Shown piece by piece: positions 25,738-35,040 of a stretch of DNA of 64,000 nucleotides; position 1 is the first letter of the stretch; each line of letters starts with the position of its first letter. Under the pieces are notes generated by a model. That model did no database searches. It saw only the letters and a program-made list of their open reading frames with translations, and was not told the origin of the DNA. Both the position numbers and the translations under genes were made by a program. This DNA is from Quadrisphaera sp. (GTDB lineage Bacteria; Actinomycetota; Actinomycetes; Actinomycetales; Quadrisphaeraceae), in NCBI GenBank assembly GCA_029257185.1, contig JARICT010000032.1:20771-84770 (forward strand). Reading direction: 5' to 3'.

Positions 25738-26286
25738 GTGCCAGCACCGACCCCTGGCGCCGGGCCCGCGACGGGCTCGGCGCGCACCGTCACGTCCGTG
25801 CGCCTCACGGCCTCGACCTACGGCTCCCCACAGGCCCGCGAGCTGACCGCGGAGCTGCAGGCCGAGTACGTCCAGCGCTACGGCAGCCCGGACGACGCGC
25901 CGCTCGCCGCCGAGGAGCTGGCGCCGCCGTCCGGAGCCTTCTTCGTCGCCCACGCCGGCGAGGAGCTGGTGGGGATGGTGGGCCTGCGTGCCCACGACGG
26001 CGACGACGACACCTCGCCGGGAGCGGGCCTGCCCAGCGCGGAGATGAAGCGGCTCTACGTGCGCGCCGGCCACCGTCGGCGCGGGTACGCTCGGGCGATC
26101 CTGGCGCTCACCGAGCAGCGTGCCCTCGAGCTCGGCTACGGCCGCCTGGTGCTCGAGACGGGGACCGAGCAGCCCGAGGCGATGGCGCTGTACGCCGCGC
26201 AGGGCTACCACCGCATCCCCGGGTTCGGCCACTACAGCGGCGAGGAGCTCAGCCGGTGCTTCGCCAAGGTGCTGCGCGCCGGCTGA
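25738..26286 (+). CDS. GNAT-family N-acetyltransferase
   Basis: 182 residues. The acetyl-CoA site is in EMKRLYVRAGHRRRGYARAI (R-x-x-G-x-G/A type), with ALYAAQGYHRIPGFGHY at the C terminus. The first 20 residues are low-complexity Pro/Ala/Gly, so an in-frame GTG at 25798 (TSVRLTAS) is an alternative start. I kept 25738 because of the leaderless -10 spacing. The substrate is unknown. It converges with the 2-hydroxyacid oxidase gene, three bases apart. Confidence 0.82.
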   Translation: MPAPTPGAGPATGSARTVTSVRLTASTYGSPQARELTAELQAEYVQRYGSPDDAPLAAEELAPPSGAFFVAHAGEELVGMVGLRAHDGDDDTSPGAGLPSAEMKRLYVRAGHRRRGYARAILALTEQRALELGYGRLVLETGTEQPEAMALYAAQGYHRIPGFGHYSGEELSRCFAKVLRAG

Positions 26287-26289
26287 GGC

Positions 26290-27624
26290 TCAGCCCTCGG
26301 TCAGCAGGTCCGGGGTGAGATCGCCCAGGTCCGCGCAGCCGCTCAGGGTCATGGCGATGGACAGCTCGCCCAGCAGGTGCTCCACCACCGCGGTGACGCC
26401 GCGCTCCGCGGCGAGCGCGAGGCCGTACACGTACGGACGCCCGAGCAGCACCGCGCGGGCGCCCAGCGCGAGGGCCACCATGACGTCGGCGGCGCCGCGC
26501 ACCCCGCTGTCGAAGAGCACCGGCACGCGGCCCGCCACCTCGGCGACCACGCCGGGCAGGGCGTCGAGGGCGGCTGTTGCCCCGTCGACCTGGCGACCTC
26601 CGTGGTTGGACACGACGATCCCGTCCACGCCGTGCTCCAGCGCGAGCGCCGCGTCACCGCGGTCCTGGACGCCCTTGACGAGGATCGGCAGGTCCGTCAG
26701 GGCCCGCAGGAACGCGAGGTCGCCCCACCGCAGCGCCGGGTCGGCGAACACGTCCAGGAAGGTCTCCACGGCCGCGCGGGGCAGCGGGGAGCGCAGGTTC
26801 TCCAGCAGCGGCCCCGGGTAGCGGCGGGCCGTGGACACGAGCGTGGTCAGCGCGCCCGGCCCGGGCAGCGGGCCGTCGCGCAGCACGCCGCTGCCGCCCG
26901 CGGCCGCCCGGGCGCGGACCAGCTCGGTGAACACCGGGTCGGAGGTGTACTGGGCGATGCCCATGCCACGGGTGAAGGGCAGCGAGCCGAGCTGCAGGTC
27001 CAGGGGGCGCCAGCCGAGCATCGTCGTGTCGAGCGTGACCACGATCGCGGTGGAGCCGATGGCCTCCGCGCGGCGCACGAAGCTGGTGATGAGGTCCCGG
27101 TCCTTGCTCCAGTAGAGCTGGAACCACCGTGGCGCCTCGCCCAGCGCCTGCGCGGTGGCTTCCATCGGGTGCGAGCCCTGCGTGGAGATCACCATCGGGA
27201 CGCCGGTCCGCGCGGACGAGCGCGCCACCGCCAGGTCACCGCCCCTGTCAGCCTGCTCGAGCACGCCGATGGGCGCGAGGAGCACGGGGGCCGGCAGGTG
27301 CTCGCCGAACAGCTCGAGCGAGGTGTCGGGGCGCGCCGCCCCCCGCAGCATCCGCGGCACCAGGCGCCGCCGCTCGAACGCTTCCCGGTTGGCGCGGGCG
27401 GTGCGCTGCTGCCCTGCGGAGCCCGCGACGTAGGCCCACGACCGCCGGCTCATGCGCCGCTGCGCCGCGGCCTCCAGCGCCTCGGGCAGCACGGGGAGCG
27501 GCGGCGTGCGCCCGAGCGCGCCGGCCCGGTAGATCGAGGTCTGCACCGCCCGGCCGGCGTGCTCGCCGGGGACCTCCCGCACGTCGTGCTGGTGGGCTGG
27601 AGCGGTGACCCTGGTCTGCGTCAT
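26290..27624 (-). CDS. FMN-dependent alpha-hydroxy-acid oxidase / lactate 2-monooxygenase type
   Basis: 444 residues, an (alpha/beta)8 FMN barrel. Key features are AGSAGQQRT, LLAPIGVLEQADRGG, ILVKGVQDRGDA with the FMN-binding Lys, the catalytic His in SNHGGRQ (His341) and LFDSGVRGAADVMVALALGA for phosphate binding. The protein is longer than glycolate oxidase and resembles lactate 2-monooxygenase, which converts L-lactate to acetate, CO2 and water; simple oxidases of the family release H2O2 instead. The ATG at 27624 has a GATGCT hexamer six bases upstream. It is divergent from a H2O2-using P450, and a peroxide-sharing link is possible. Confidence 0.85.
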   Translation of the reverse strand: MTQTRVTAPAHQHDVREVPGEHAGRAVQTSIYRAGALGRTPPLPVLPEALEAAAQRRMSRRSWAYVAGSAGQQRTARANREAFERRRLVPRMLRGAARPDTSLELFGEHLPAPVLLAPIGVLEQADRGGDLAVARSSARTGVPMVISTQGSHPMEATAQALGEAPRWFQLYWSKDRDLITSFVRRAEAIGSTAIVVTLDTTMLGWRPLDLQLGSLPFTRGMGIAQYTSDPVFTELVRARAAAGGSGVLRDGPLPGPGALTTLVSTARRYPGPLLENLRSPLPRAAVETFLDVFADPALRWGDLAFLRALTDLPILVKGVQDRGDAALALEHGVDGIVVSNHGGRQVDGATAALDALPGVVAEVAGRVPVLFDSGVRGAADVMVALALGARAVLLGRPYVYGLALAAERGVTAVVEHLLGELSIAMTLSGCADLGDLTPDLLTEG

Positions 27625-27630
27625 CGGCCC

Positions 27631-27636
27631 AGCATC
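27631..27636 (-). promoter_or_regulatory. -10-like hexamer GATGCT for the hydroxyacid oxidase gene
   Basis: Read on the minus strand, GATGCT is exactly six bases before the ATG at 27624. Leaderless geometry. Confidence 0.4.
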
Positions 27637-27691
27637 GACCCGGCCGCTCGTCGTCGCACGTCCTCCCCGTGCGATCACGTCGCCGGGCTGC

Positions 27692-27697
27692 CAGCCT
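27692..27697 (+). promoter_or_regulatory. -10-like hexamer CAGCCT for the CYP152 gene
   Basis: NANNNT hexamer exactly six bases before the ATG at 27704. It faces the oxidase promoter across a 79-base divergent gap. Confidence 0.4.
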
Positions 27698-27703
27698 CGG
27701 GCC

Positions 27704-28966
27704 ATGACACCGACACCCGACGTCGCCCCGCGCGACGCAGCCCCCGTCCCCAGCCTCGGCTTCCTGGCCCAGGGCTACCGGTTCGGCGCGAACCGCTTCC
27801 GCCGCTACCGCAGCGACGTCGTGCAGACCCGCCTCGCTGCGGAGAAGACCACGCTGATCGCGGGTGAGGAGGCCGCTGAGGTCCTCTACGACACCGCGAA
27901 GTTCCAGCGGGACGGCGCCATGCCGCTGCCCGTGCGGCAGACGCTGCTCGGGGTGGGCGGCGTGCAGGGCCTCGACGGGGAGCAGCACCGTTCCCGCAAG
28001 GCCATGCTGCTCTCGTTCATGAACGCCGACCGCTCACCCGAGGTGGCGAGGCTCTTCGCGCTCCAGTGGCGGGCCGCCCTGCCGGCGTGGAGCCGGGCCG
28101 GGAGCATCGTGCTGCTCGACGAGAGCGCGAAGCTGCTGTGCCGCGCCGTGTGCGAGTGGTCCGGAGTGCCGCTGGCCGAGGACGAGGTGGACGTGCGGAC
28201 CGCGGACCTGCGCTCGCTCATCGAGGACGTCGGGGACTTCCGGCCGTGGAACATCGGCTACTTCCGCGCCCGCGCCGCACGGACCCGCGCCGAGGCGTGG
28301 GGCTCCTCGCTCATCGAGAGGACCCGCAGCGGCGAGCTCACGCCGCCGGCCGACAGCCCGCTCGCCGTGGTGGCGGCCTACCGGGAGGACGGCCAGCTGC
28401 TCGAGACCCGCATCGCCGCCGTGGACCTGCTCAACGTGCTGCGCCCGACGGTGGCCATCCACCGCTGGATCGCGCTCGCGGGCCTCGCCCTCGAGCTGCA
28501 CCCCCGGTGGAAGGAGGAGCTGAGGGACAGCGACGACGACGTCGAGGCGTTCGTCCACGAGGTGCGCCGCTACTACCCGTTCTTCCCCATGGTCGCGGGC
28601 AAGGTGCGCCAGGCGTTCGAGTGGCGCGGGGTGAGGTTCCCGGTCGGACGGCGGGTCATGCTCGACATCACCGCGACCGACCACGACCCCCGGACCTTCG
28701 ACGCCCCGGAGGAGTTCCGCCCGGAGCGCTTCCACGACTGGGACGGCAGCGCCTTCAGCTTCGTCCCGCAGGGCGGCGGCGACCACGCCACCGGCCACCG
28801 CTGCTCGGGGGAGTGGATCACCATCGACGTCATGGCCGCCGCGGTACGTCTGCTCACGCGGGAGACGGCCTACGAGGCTCCCGCGCAGGACCTGCGGGTC
28901 AGCTGGCGGCGGATGCCCACCGCGCCGCGCAGCGGGCTGGTCATGTCCGGCGTGCGCGCGGCCTGA
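27704..28966 (+). CDS. cytochrome P450 of the CYP152 fatty-acid peroxygenase family
   Basis: 420 residues, the size of P450-BSbeta and OleT. The sequence follows that family closely: LYDTAKFQRDGAMPLPVR, GVQGLDGEQHRSRK, LLNVLRPTVAI, EVRRYYPFFP, DHDPRTFDAPEEFRPERF and heme-ligand loop FVPQGGGDHATGHRCSGE (Cys367). The carboxylate-binding Arg-Pro pair is Arg247-Pro248. CYP152 enzymes use H2O2 directly to hydroxylate fatty acids at alpha/beta, with no redox partner. The position that is His in the decarboxylase OleT is Gln88 here, as in P450-BSbeta, so hydroxylation is expected rather than alkene formation. A GTG-open extension upstream is rejected because the ATG has leaderless spacing. Confidence 0.92.
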   Translation: MTPTPDVAPRDAAPVPSLGFLAQGYRFGANRFRRYRSDVVQTRLAAEKTTLIAGEEAAEVLYDTAKFQRDGAMPLPVRQTLLGVGGVQGLDGEQHRSRKAMLLSFMNADRSPEVARLFALQWRAALPAWSRAGSIVLLDESAKLLCRAVCEWSGVPLAEDEVDVRTADLRSLIEDVGDFRPWNIGYFRARAARTRAEAWGSSLIERTRSGELTPPADSPLAVVAAYREDGQLLETRIAAVDLLNVLRPTVAIHRWIALAGLALELHPRWKEELRDSDDDVEAFVHEVRRYYPFFPMVAGKVRQAFEWRGVRFPVGRRVMLDITATDHDPRTFDAPEEFRPERFHDWDGSAFSFVPQGGGDHATGHRCSGEWITIDVMAAAVRLLTRETAYEAPAQDLRVSWRRMPTAPRSGLVMSGVRAA

Positions 28967-28983
28967 GCCGCCGGCCAGGACGG

Positions 28984-29026
28984 ACGAACGGCGAGGCGCC
29001 CCGGAGATGGGTGCCTCGCCGTTCGT
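28984..29026. terminator. strong hairpin between convergent genes
   Basis: An 18-pair stem (28984-29001 with 29009-29026, one G-T wobble) and a 7-base loop, between the P450 and the minus-strand gene at 29075. It can terminate both. Confidence 0.8.
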
Positions 29027-29074
29027 GACGTGCGGGGCGGCCCTGAGCCGTCGCCGACCCGGGCGCGCGGTGGC

Positions 29075-29554
29075 TCAGGCCTTCGACGTGCCCTTGTCCG
29101 CCACGGGCTTGGTGTCGGGGGTGGCCTTGCTGTCGGCGAAGCCGCTGTCGGGCGAGGCCACGCCGGACCCGGAGGCGTCGTGGTCCGTGTTCTCCGAGCG
29201 GGCGGTCACCGGGCCCGGCGCCTTCGAGCCGGTGGTCGGAGCGCCAGAGGGCTTCTGGCCCGAGCCGGAGGTGGTGGACGACGACGAGCTCTTCCCGCTC
29301 ACGTCCTTGCCGGTCTTCTCCTCGACCTTCGAGGTGGCCTGGTCGACGAGCTTGGCCGCCTGCGGCGAGCTGGAGGCCGCAGCCTTGGCGCCCTTGACGG
29401 CCTGGTCCTGGGCGGCGTCGACGCCCTGCTGGACCTTGGGGTTGTTCCAGGTCTTGGCTGCGGCGGTCTTGATCTGCTCGTACCGCTGGCGGCCCGCTGC
29501 GGCGCCCAGCACGTAGCCGACGCCCACGCCGGCGAGGAAGCTGATCTTGCCCAT
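29075..29554 (-). CDS. YtxH-like small membrane-associated protein, Ser/Thr/Pro-rich tail
   Basis: 159 residues. The N terminus MGKISFLAGVGVGYVLGAAAG is one hydrophobic Gly-rich segment followed by RQRYEQIKTAAAKTWNNP, the pattern of YtxH-like stress proteins. The rest is Ala/Lys-rich helix, then a low-complexity Ser/Thr/Gly/Pro/Asp tail. Function unknown; association with membrane or envelope stress is a family guess. The ATG at 29554 has AGGAG nine bases upstream, while an earlier in-frame start lacks this. Confidence 0.7.
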   Translation of the reverse strand: MGKISFLAGVGVGYVLGAAAGRQRYEQIKTAAAKTWNNPKVQQGVDAAQDQAVKGAKAAASSSPQAAKLVDQATSKVEEKTGKDVSGKSSSSSTTSGSGQKPSGAPTTGSKAPGPVTARSENTDHDASGSGVASPDSGFADSKATPDTKPVADKGTSKA

Positions 29555-29635
29555 GGTGGTGCTCCTGATCTCTCGGGGTCCCCGGTCTGCCCGGGCTGCC
29601 GCTCGTGCGGCCTCGGTGCCAGTCTTACCGACGAT

Positions 29636-29665
29636 CGCCGCCGACCGCACGCGCGGTCGGCGGCG
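29636..29665 (-). terminator. terminator hairpin after gabT
   Basis: Perfect 13-bp stem (29636-29648 with 29653-29665) and ACGC tetraloop, six bases beyond the gabT stop on the minus strand. Confidence 0.7.
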
Positions 29666-29671
29666 GCGCTC

Positions 29672-31048
29672 TCACCGGTCGGTGGTGAGCGTCGAGGTGA
29701 TGGCGGTGCTCAGCACGTCCAGGGCGTCGTCCAGCAGGTGGTCCTCCATGGTCAGCGGCGGCAGGAGCCGCAGGACGTTGCCGCCCGTGCCGCAGACGAG
29801 GGTCACGACACCGGCGGCGTGGCACGCGGCGCTGATGGCCGCCGCGGACGTCGGGTCGGGGTCCAGCGTGCCGGGGCGGACGAGCTCGATGGCGACCATC
29901 GCCCCCCGCCCGCGGACCTCGGCGATGCCCGGCAGGTCCGTCGCGAGCGGCCGCAGCACCGCCGTGATCCGCTCACCGAGACGCCGGGCGGCTGCGGCGA
30001 GGTCGTCGCGCTCGATGACCTCCATCGCGGCCAGCGCCGCGGCGCAGACCACGGGGTTGCCGCCGAAGGTCCCTCCCAGCCCGCCGCCGTGCACGGCGTC
30101 GAGGACCTCGGCCCGCCCGACGATGCCCGCCAGCGGCAGCCCCCCGGCGATGCCCTTCGCGAGCGCCACGACGTCGGGCAGCACCCCCTCGTCCTGGCAG
30201 GCGAACAGGTCCCCGGTGCGCGCGAAGCCGGTCTGGACCTCGTCGGCCACGAGCAGCGCCCCGTTCTCGCGGCACCAGCGCGCCAGCTCGGGGAGGAAGC
30301 CCGGCGCGGGGACGATGAAGCCGCCCTCGCCCTGGATCGGCTCGACGACCACGCACGCCACCTGGTCGGCGCCCACCTGGGTCTCGACGTCAGCGAGCGC
30401 GCGCCGGGCGGCCTGCTCCCCGGTCATGCCCTCCGGGTCGCGCAGCGGGTAGGACATCGGGGCGCGGTGCACCTCGGAGGCGAACGGACCGAAGCCGCGC
30501 TTGTACGGCATGGCCTTCGCCGTCATGGCCATCGTGAGGTTGGTGCGTCCGTGGTACGCGTGGTCGAAGACGACCACCGCGTCACGACCGGTCGCGTGGC
30601 GAGCCACCTTGACGGCGTTCTCGACGGCCTCGGCGCCGGAGTTGAACAGCGCAGCCTTCACGCCGCCGTCGCCGTCGGTGCGCCGCACCGGGGCCACCTG
30701 GGTGAGCCGCTCGCAGACGGCCACGTACCCCTCGTAGGGGTTGACCATGAAGCAGGAGTGGGTGAGCGCGGCGGCCTGCTCGGCCACCGCCGCTGCCACC
30801 TCGGGGTGGGCGTGGCCCACGTTGACCACCGCGATGCCCGAGCCGAGGTCGATGAGCTGGTTCCCGTCGACGTCGACGAGCACCGCCCCGCCGGCCCGCT
30901 CGAGGTAGGCCGGGAGCGTCGAGCCCACGGCGCTGGTGACCGCGGCGGTGCGCCGGGCGTGGAGGGCCTTCGACCTGGGTCCGGGGATCTCGGTGACCAG
31001 CCGTCGCCGCTGCTCCACGCCGGTCTCTGACTGCGTCGTCATCGTCAT
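29672..31048 (-). CDS. gabT: 4-aminobutyrate aminotransferase
   Basis: 458 residues, class-III PLP aminotransferase. [68 protein letters not shown] and [13 protein letters not shown] (Schiff-base Lys298) match GabT, which moves the GABA amino group to 2-oxoglutarate giving succinate semialdehyde. The extra GEGGF and VQTGF residues separate it from the diamine transaminases at 965 and 3835. It would consume the GABA made by the polyamine cluster, although it lies 7 kb away and is not accompanied by a succinate-semialdehyde dehydrogenase. Start ATG 31048 has a TACCCT hexamer six bases upstream. Confidence 0.9.
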   Translation of the reverse strand: MTMTTQSETGVEQRRRLVTEIPGPRSKALHARRTAAVTSAVGSTLPAYLERAGGAVLVDVDGNQLIDLGSGIAVVNVGHAHPEVAAAVAEQAAALTHSCFMVNPYEGYVAVCERLTQVAPVRRTDGDGGVKAALFNSGAEAVENAVKVARHATGRDAVVVFDHAYHGRTNLTMAMTAKAMPYKRGFGPFASEVHRAPMSYPLRDPEGMTGEQAARRALADVETQVGADQVACVVVEPIQGEGGFIVPAPGFLPELARWCRENGALLVADEVQTGFARTGDLFACQDEGVLPDVVALAKGIAGGLPLAGIVGRAEVLDAVHGGGLGGTFGGNPVVCAAALAAMEVIERDDLAAAARRLGERITAVLRPLATDLPGIAEVRGRGAMVAIELVRPGTLDPDPTSAAAISAACHAAGVVTLVCGTGGNVLRLLPPLTMEDHLLDDALDVLSTAITSTLTTDR

Positions 31049-31054
31049 CCCACG

Positions 31055-31060
31055 AGGGTA
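31055..31060 (-). promoter_or_regulatory. -10-like hexamer TACCCT for gabT
   Basis: Minus-strand TACCCT (TANNNT), exactly six bases before the gabT ATG. Confidence 0.5.
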
Positions 31061-31156
31061 GGCCCGCGCCGCAACCCCGGCGCTCCCCGATGCCGCTGCG
31101 GGCAGCGGTCCACCCGGACGCTCGCACGAGACGCCTCGCCCGAGCGCCCGAGCGTC

Positions 31157-31486
31157 CTACCGCTCGTCGACGGCCATCTCGCCGAGCAGCGACCACCCGC
31201 TGCCGTCGGCCGTGGTGTTGATGACCCGCGGCGTCGCGCTCAGGTAGCGGGGCAGCGCGGCCGCAGCCGCGGAGAAGTGCTCCGAGCCCACGTGAGCGGC
31301 GGCCGCGTCGTCGTCGGCGAAGGCTTCGAGCAGCACGTACTCGCTCGCGTCCTCGAGGTTGCGGGACCAGTCGAACCAGAGGCAGCCGGGCTCGGCGCGC
31401 ACCGCCGCGGTGAAGTCCGCGACGATCCGCGGCCACGCGTCGGCGTGCTCGGGCAGGACGGGGAAGCGGGCCATGATGACGATCAC
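31157..31486 (-). CDS. putative quinol monooxygenase (ABM domain)
   Basis: 109 residues, a single ferredoxin-like ABM domain: [20 protein letters not shown] at the start, [23 protein letters not shown] in the middle and [10 protein letters not shown] near the end. This is the YgiN-type family of cofactor-free monooxygenases or dimeric stress proteins acting on quinols or phenolics. The frame is open much further upstream, but the GTG at 31486 gives the family length and has CACAGT six bases upstream. Divergent from dxr with a 72-base gap. Confidence 0.78.
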   Translation of the reverse strand: MIVIMARFPVLPEHADAWPRIVADFTAAVRAEPGCLWFDWSRNLEDASEYVLLEAFADDDAAAAHVGSEHFSAAAAALPRYLSATPRVINTTADGSGWSLLGEMAVDER

Positions 31487-31492
31487 GTCACC

Positions 31493-31498
31493 ACTGTG
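31493..31498 (-). promoter_or_regulatory. -10-like hexamer CACAGT for the quinol monooxygenase gene
   Basis: Minus-strand NANNNT hexamer exactly six bases before the GTG at 31486. Confidence 0.4.
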
Positions 31499-31546
31499 GC
31501 AGGTCAGCCAGCACCGCGCCGCCGCGGACCACCCAGCCTGGCGCCG

Positions 31547-31552
31547 CACAAT
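31547..31552 (+). promoter_or_regulatory. -10-like hexamer CACAAT for dxr
   Basis: Exactly six bases before the dxr GTG at 31559. The two hexamers of this divergent gap lie 48 bases apart. Confidence 0.45.
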
Positions 31553-31558
31553 GGCGGC

Positions 31559-32764
31559 GTGAGTCCCCGCGACGTCGTCCTGCTCGGCTCGACCGGCAGC
31601 ATCGGTACCCAGGCGATCGAGGTCGTCACCGCCAACCCCGGACGGTTCCGCGTGGTGGGTCTGTCCGCCGGGGGGAGCGACGTCGACCTCCTCGCCCGCC
31701 AGGCCCTCGAGCTGGGGGTGGCGGTGGTCGCCGTCGCCCGCGCCGACGCCGCGGAGCCGCTGCGCGACGCGCTCGTGGTGGCGGCCGCCGGCGCGCGCCT
31801 CCCGCACGTGGTCGCGGGGCCGGACGCTGCGACCGAGGTGGCGGCCATGGACTGCGACGTGGTCCTCAACGGGATCACCGGATCGGTCGGGCTCGCCCCG
31901 ACGCTGGCCGCGCTCGCGGCGGGCTCGACGCTGGCGCTGGCCAACAAGGAGTCGCTCGTCGTCGGCGGACGCCTCGTGACCGACGCCGCGGCCCCCGGCC
32001 AGATCGTCCCGGTGGACTCCGAGCACTCCGCCATCGCCCAGGCCCTGCGCGGCGGGAGCACCGGCGAGGTGCGACGCCTGGTCGTCACCGCGTCCGGCGG
32101 CCCCTTCCGCGGGTACGCCCGCGAGCAGATGGCCGGTGTCACCCCCGAGCAGGCCGGCGCGCACCCCACGTGGGACATGGGACCGGTCATCACCATCAAC
32201 TCCGCCACGCTGGTCAACAAGGGGCTGGAGGTCATCGAGGCGCACCTCCTCTTCGACGTCCCCCTGGAGCGCATCGACGTGGTCGTCCACCCGCAGTCGG
32301 TCGTCCACTCGATGGTCGAGTTCACCGACGGCTCGACGCTGGCCCAGGCGTCCCCGCCGGACATGCGCCTGCCCATCGCGCTGGGTCTGCAGTGGCCACA
32401 CCGCCTCCCGCGCGCCGGGTACGGCCTGGACCTCACGGCCGCGCAGTCGTGGACGTTCGAGCCGCTCGACGAGGAGGCCTTCCCCGCGGTCGCGCTGTGC
32501 CGGGCCGCAGCGACCGCCGGGGGGAGCGCCACGGCCGTGCTCAACGCGGCGAACGAGGAGGCCGTCGGCGCGTTCCGCGACGGCCGGCTGTCCTTCACCG
32601 GCATCGTGGACCTCGTGAGCGAGGTGGTGGCGGCGCGCCCGGCCGACGAGGGGGGTCCGACCCTCGAGGCGGTGCTGGCCGCGGAGCGGTGGGCCAGGGC
32701 CGCGGCGCGCGAGCGGGTGGCGGCGCGCGAGCGGGTGGCGGCGACCTCGGGCGGGCAGGGGTGA
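31559..32764 (+). CDS. dxr: 1-deoxy-D-xylulose 5-phosphate reductoisomerase
   Basis: 401 residues. NADPH-binding [18 protein letters not shown] at the start, [28 protein letters not shown], the metal/substrate segment VDSEHSAI, and [23 protein letters not shown] (in part: [16 protein letters not shown]). Dxr makes 2-C-methyl-D-erythritol 4-phosphate, the committed step of the non-mevalonate isoprenoid pathway. The C-terminal tail repeats ARERVA twice through a small in-frame duplication near 32700. The GTG start is set by the leaderless hexamer; the stop overlaps the next GTG. ispG lies 5 kb downstream. Confidence 0.95.
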   Translation: MSPRDVVLLGSTGSIGTQAIEVVTANPGRFRVVGLSAGGSDVDLLARQALELGVAVVAVARADAAEPLRDALVVAAAGARLPHVVAGPDAATEVAAMDCDVVLNGITGSVGLAPTLAALAAGSTLALANKESLVVGGRLVTDAAAPGQIVPVDSEHSAIAQALRGGSTGEVRRLVVTASGGPFRGYAREQMAGVTPEQAGAHPTWDMGPVITINSATLVNKGLEVIEAHLLFDVPLERIDVVVHPQSVVHSMVEFTDGSTLAQASPPDMRLPIALGLQWPHRLPRAGYGLDLTAAQSWTFEPLDEEAFPAVALCRAAATAGGSATAVLNAANEEAVGAFRDGRLSFTGIVDLVSEVVAARPADEGGPTLEAVLAAERWARAAARERVAARERVAATSGGQG

Positions 32765-34104
32765 GCGTGGCCCTGGCCTACGCCGTCGGAGTCCTGGTCC
32801 TGGTCGTCGGCCTCGCCGCGTCGATCGCCCTCCACGAGGTGGGTCACCTGGTGCCCGCCAAGAGGTTCGGCGTGAAGGTCACGCAGTACATGGTCGGTTT
32901 CGGCCCCACCCTGTTCTCCCGGCGGCGCGGGGAGACCGAGTACGGCGTCAAGGCGATCCCGCTCGGCGGATACATCCGCATGATCGGCATGTACGCCCCC
33001 CCGCAGCCCGGCGCGGCGCCCCCGCGGCGCGCCGGACGCTTCTCCCACCTGGCCGACGAGGCCCGCTCCGCCGCGGCGCAGGAGATCGGCGAGGGGGAGG
33101 ACCCGCGGACGTTCTACCGGTTGCCCGTGCGCCAGCGGCTCGTGGTCATGCTCGGCGGCCCCGCCATGAACTTCGTGCTCGCGATCCTCTTCATCGGGCT
33201 CATGCTCACCGTCACGGGCATCCCGGCGGTGCAGCCGGGAGCGGAGGTGGCCGCGGTCAGCCGCTGCGTCGTGCCCGCCGGTCAGGCCGCGCAGGACGAG
33301 TGCGCCGCCTCCGACCCGCCGACCCCCGCGGCCGCCGCCGGCGTGGCGCCGGGGGACGTCATCGTCTCGATCGACGGTGACGCGGTGTCGTCCACCGCCG
33401 AGGTCGGGTCGCTCGTGCGTCCGCGCGTGGGCACGCCCACCCCGGTGGTCGTCGAGCGGGACGGGCGCGAGCTGACGCTCACGCTGACGCCGGTCGAGAA
33501 CACCGTCGCGCAGGTCGACGCGGACGGGCAGCCCGTCACCGACGCCACCGGCGCGGTCGCGACGACGCAGGCGGGCTTCATCGGCCTCACGTCCGTCGCG
33601 CCCACCGCGCTCGAGCGTCAACCGGTGACCTCGGTGCCCGCCACCATCGGGGACTACACCGTGCGCACCGCCAAGGTCGTCGCCACCCTCCCGGTGCGCA
33701 TGGTCGAGGTCACCCAGGCCGCGTTCGGCCCGGGGCCGCGTGACCCCGAGGGGCCCATCGGTCTCGTCGGGGTGGGGCGGCTGTCCGGCGAGGTGGCCAC
33801 GTCCGACCTCTTCGCCACCACCGCCGAGCGCGTCTCGGTCATGCTCGGGCTGCTCGGGTCGGTGAACCTCGCGCTGTGCCTGTTCAACCTCGTCCCGCTC
33901 CTGCCGCTGGACGGCGGCCACGTCGCCGGGGCGCTGTGGGAGGGCGCGCGGCGCGCGGTCGCCAGGCGTCGCGGGCGGCCGGACCCCGGCCCCTTCGACC
34001 TCGCCCGGCTGCTGCCGGTGACGTACGCGGTGATCGCGCTCTTCCTGGTGATGAGCGTGATCCTGGTCTACGCCGACATCGTGGACCCGGTGACCCTCGG
34101 CTGA
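32761..34104 (+). CDS. RseP/Rip1-type site-2 metalloprotease (M50)
   Basis: 447 residues. The zinc site HEVGH is at residues 25-29 in the first membrane helix and the third ligand Asp384 is in [22 protein letters not shown] and [12 protein letters not shown] are typical, and one PDZ domain lies between ([18 protein letters not shown]). S2P proteases cut transmembrane anti-sigma factors; the actinobacterial relative Rip1 controls envelope stress and cell-wall genes. The dxr-rseP-ispG order is conserved in actinomycetes. It is coupled to dxr by a GTGA overlap. A Cys-containing insertion near 33270-33310 before the PDZ domain is unusual. Confidence 0.92.
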   Translation: MSVALAYAVGVLVLVVGLAASIALHEVGHLVPAKRFGVKVTQYMVGFGPTLFSRRRGETEYGVKAIPLGGYIRMIGMYAPPQPGAAPPRRAGRFSHLADEARSAAAQEIGEGEDPRTFYRLPVRQRLVVMLGGPAMNFVLAILFIGLMLTVTGIPAVQPGAEVAAVSRCVVPAGQAAQDECAASDPPTPAAAAGVAPGDVIVSIDGDAVSSTAEVGSLVRPRVGTPTPVVVERDGRELTLTLTPVENTVAQVDADGQPVTDATGAVATTQAGFIGLTSVAPTALERQPVTSVPATIGDYTVRTAKVVATLPVRMVEVTQAAFGPGPRDPEGPIGLVGVGRLSGEVATSDLFATTAERVSVMLGLLGSVNLALCLFNLVPLLPLDGGHVAGALWEGARRAVARRRGRPDPGPFDLARLLPVTYAVIALFLVMSVILVYADIVDPVTLG

Positions 34105-34145
34105 GCGTCAGCGCGGTGGTGTCGCTCACTCCAGCGCGCTGACCG

Positions 34146-34167
34146 GGCGCGCGCGCGGGCGCGCGCC
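34146..34167 (+). terminator. GC-repeat hairpin after rseP
   Basis: GGCGCGCGC (34146-34154) pairs with GCGCGCGCC (34159-34167) around GCGG. It immediately precedes the -10 hexamer of the next gene, so it may separate the two units. The alternating GC could also adopt Z-form. Confidence 0.5.
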
Positions 34168-34173
34168 TACGGT
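34168..34173 (+). promoter_or_regulatory. -10 hexamer TACGGT for the histidine phosphatase gene
   Basis: TANNNT hexamer exactly six bases before the ATG at 34180. Confidence 0.5.
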
Positions 34174-34179
34174 CAGCGG

Positions 34180-34944
34180 ATGGAGCTGCGCCCCCTCGAC
34201 TCGGGTCTCACGCACGCGCGGTCGCCGCGGTCCCTGTGGCTCCTGCGGCACGGCACGTCGGTCGGCAACGCTGCCGCGGAGGCGGCGTGGGAGGCGGGCG
34301 ACCACAGCGTCGACATCGGCGAGCGCGACGCCGACGTGGAGCTGACCGCTGACGGCGAGCGACAGGCGGACGCGGTCGGTGCCTGGACGGCCGCGCTGCC
34401 GGCGGACCGGCGACCCACCGTCGTGCTCACCTCGCCGTATCGCCGGGCCGCGGGCACGGCCGAGCGCGTGGTGCGGGCCATGAGCGCCGCGCCCGGTGCC
34501 CAGGAGGTCCTGTTCCGCAGCGACGAGCGCCTGCGCGAGCGCGACCAGGGAGCCCTGGAGCGCCTGACGGGCCGCGGCATCGAGGAGGAGCTGCCGGAGG
34601 AGGCACGGCGCAAGGCCCACCTCGGCAAGGTCTGGTACCGCCCGCCCGGCGGGGAGAGCTGGGCCGACGTGCTGCTGCGCGTGCGCTCGCTCCTGGCGCA
34701 GGACCTGCCGCGCTTCGCCGGCGAGCGTGTGCTCCTCGTCTCCCACCAGGCGGTCATCATGAACGTGCGCGTCGCGCTCGAGGGGCTCGACGAGGAGGGC
34801 GCCGTGGAGATCGACGAGGGGGACCCCCAGGGGAACTGCGCCCTCACCCGGTACGAGCGCGGCCCGGGCGGCCTGTGCCTGGAGGTCTACGCCGACATGA
34901 CGCCGGTGCGCGACGGGGCGCAGGTGCTGGCCGCCGGCTCCTGA
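34180..34944 (+). CDS. histidine phosphatase family protein
   Basis: 254 residues. The catalytic motif LLRHGTS carries His24; the second Arg and the acid/base Glu lie in LTSPYRRAAGTAERV and ERLRERDQGALERL, and the second His in LLVSHQAVIM. The branch covers phosphoglycerate mutase-like and broad phosphomonoester phosphatases; substrate unknown. It sits in the middle of the isoprenoid/S2P block with its own leaderless promoter, which argues against a direct role in that pathway. Length is slightly above the usual 200-230 because of the N- and C-terminal extensions. Confidence 0.85.
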   Translation: MELRPLDSGLTHARSPRSLWLLRHGTSVGNAAAEAAWEAGDHSVDIGERDADVELTADGERQADAVGAWTAALPADRRPTVVLTSPYRRAAGTAERVVRAMSAAPGAQEVLFRSDERLRERDQGALERLTGRGIEEELPEEARRKAHLGKVWYRPPGGESWADVLLRVRSLLAQDLPRFAGERVLLVSHQAVIMNVRVALEGLDEEGAVEIDEGDPQGNCALTRYERGPGGLCLEVYADMTPVRDGAQVLAAGS

Positions 34945-34956
34945 GCAGCAGAATGC

Positions 34957-34985
34957 TTGAACGATCAACCAGTGCGGCCATTCCG
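34957..34985 (+). promoter_or_regulatory. possible promoter for the small-peptide / GGDEF-EAL unit
   Basis: TTGAAC (34957-34962) is a good -35 and contains half of TTGA-ACGA-TCAA (34957-34968), a small palindrome. ATTCCG 17 bases on is only a poor -10. Kept as a candidate because no other signal lies upstream of the leader ORF. Confidence 0.3.
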
Positions 34986-35040
34986 GTGACGACCGCCGGA
35001 ACCCCTCCACCCACGACGGCGTGGTGACGAAGGAGCCCTC

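Noticed and set aside
27704..28966. OleT-type alkene-forming decarboxylase
   Set aside because: The diagnostic position is Gln88, not His, matching hydroxylating CYP152 enzymes.
34945..35040. Cyclic-di-GMP riboswitch upstream of the GGDEF-EAL gene
   Set aside because: No GGGCAAACC-type core or GNRA/receptor pair is visible in this stretch.
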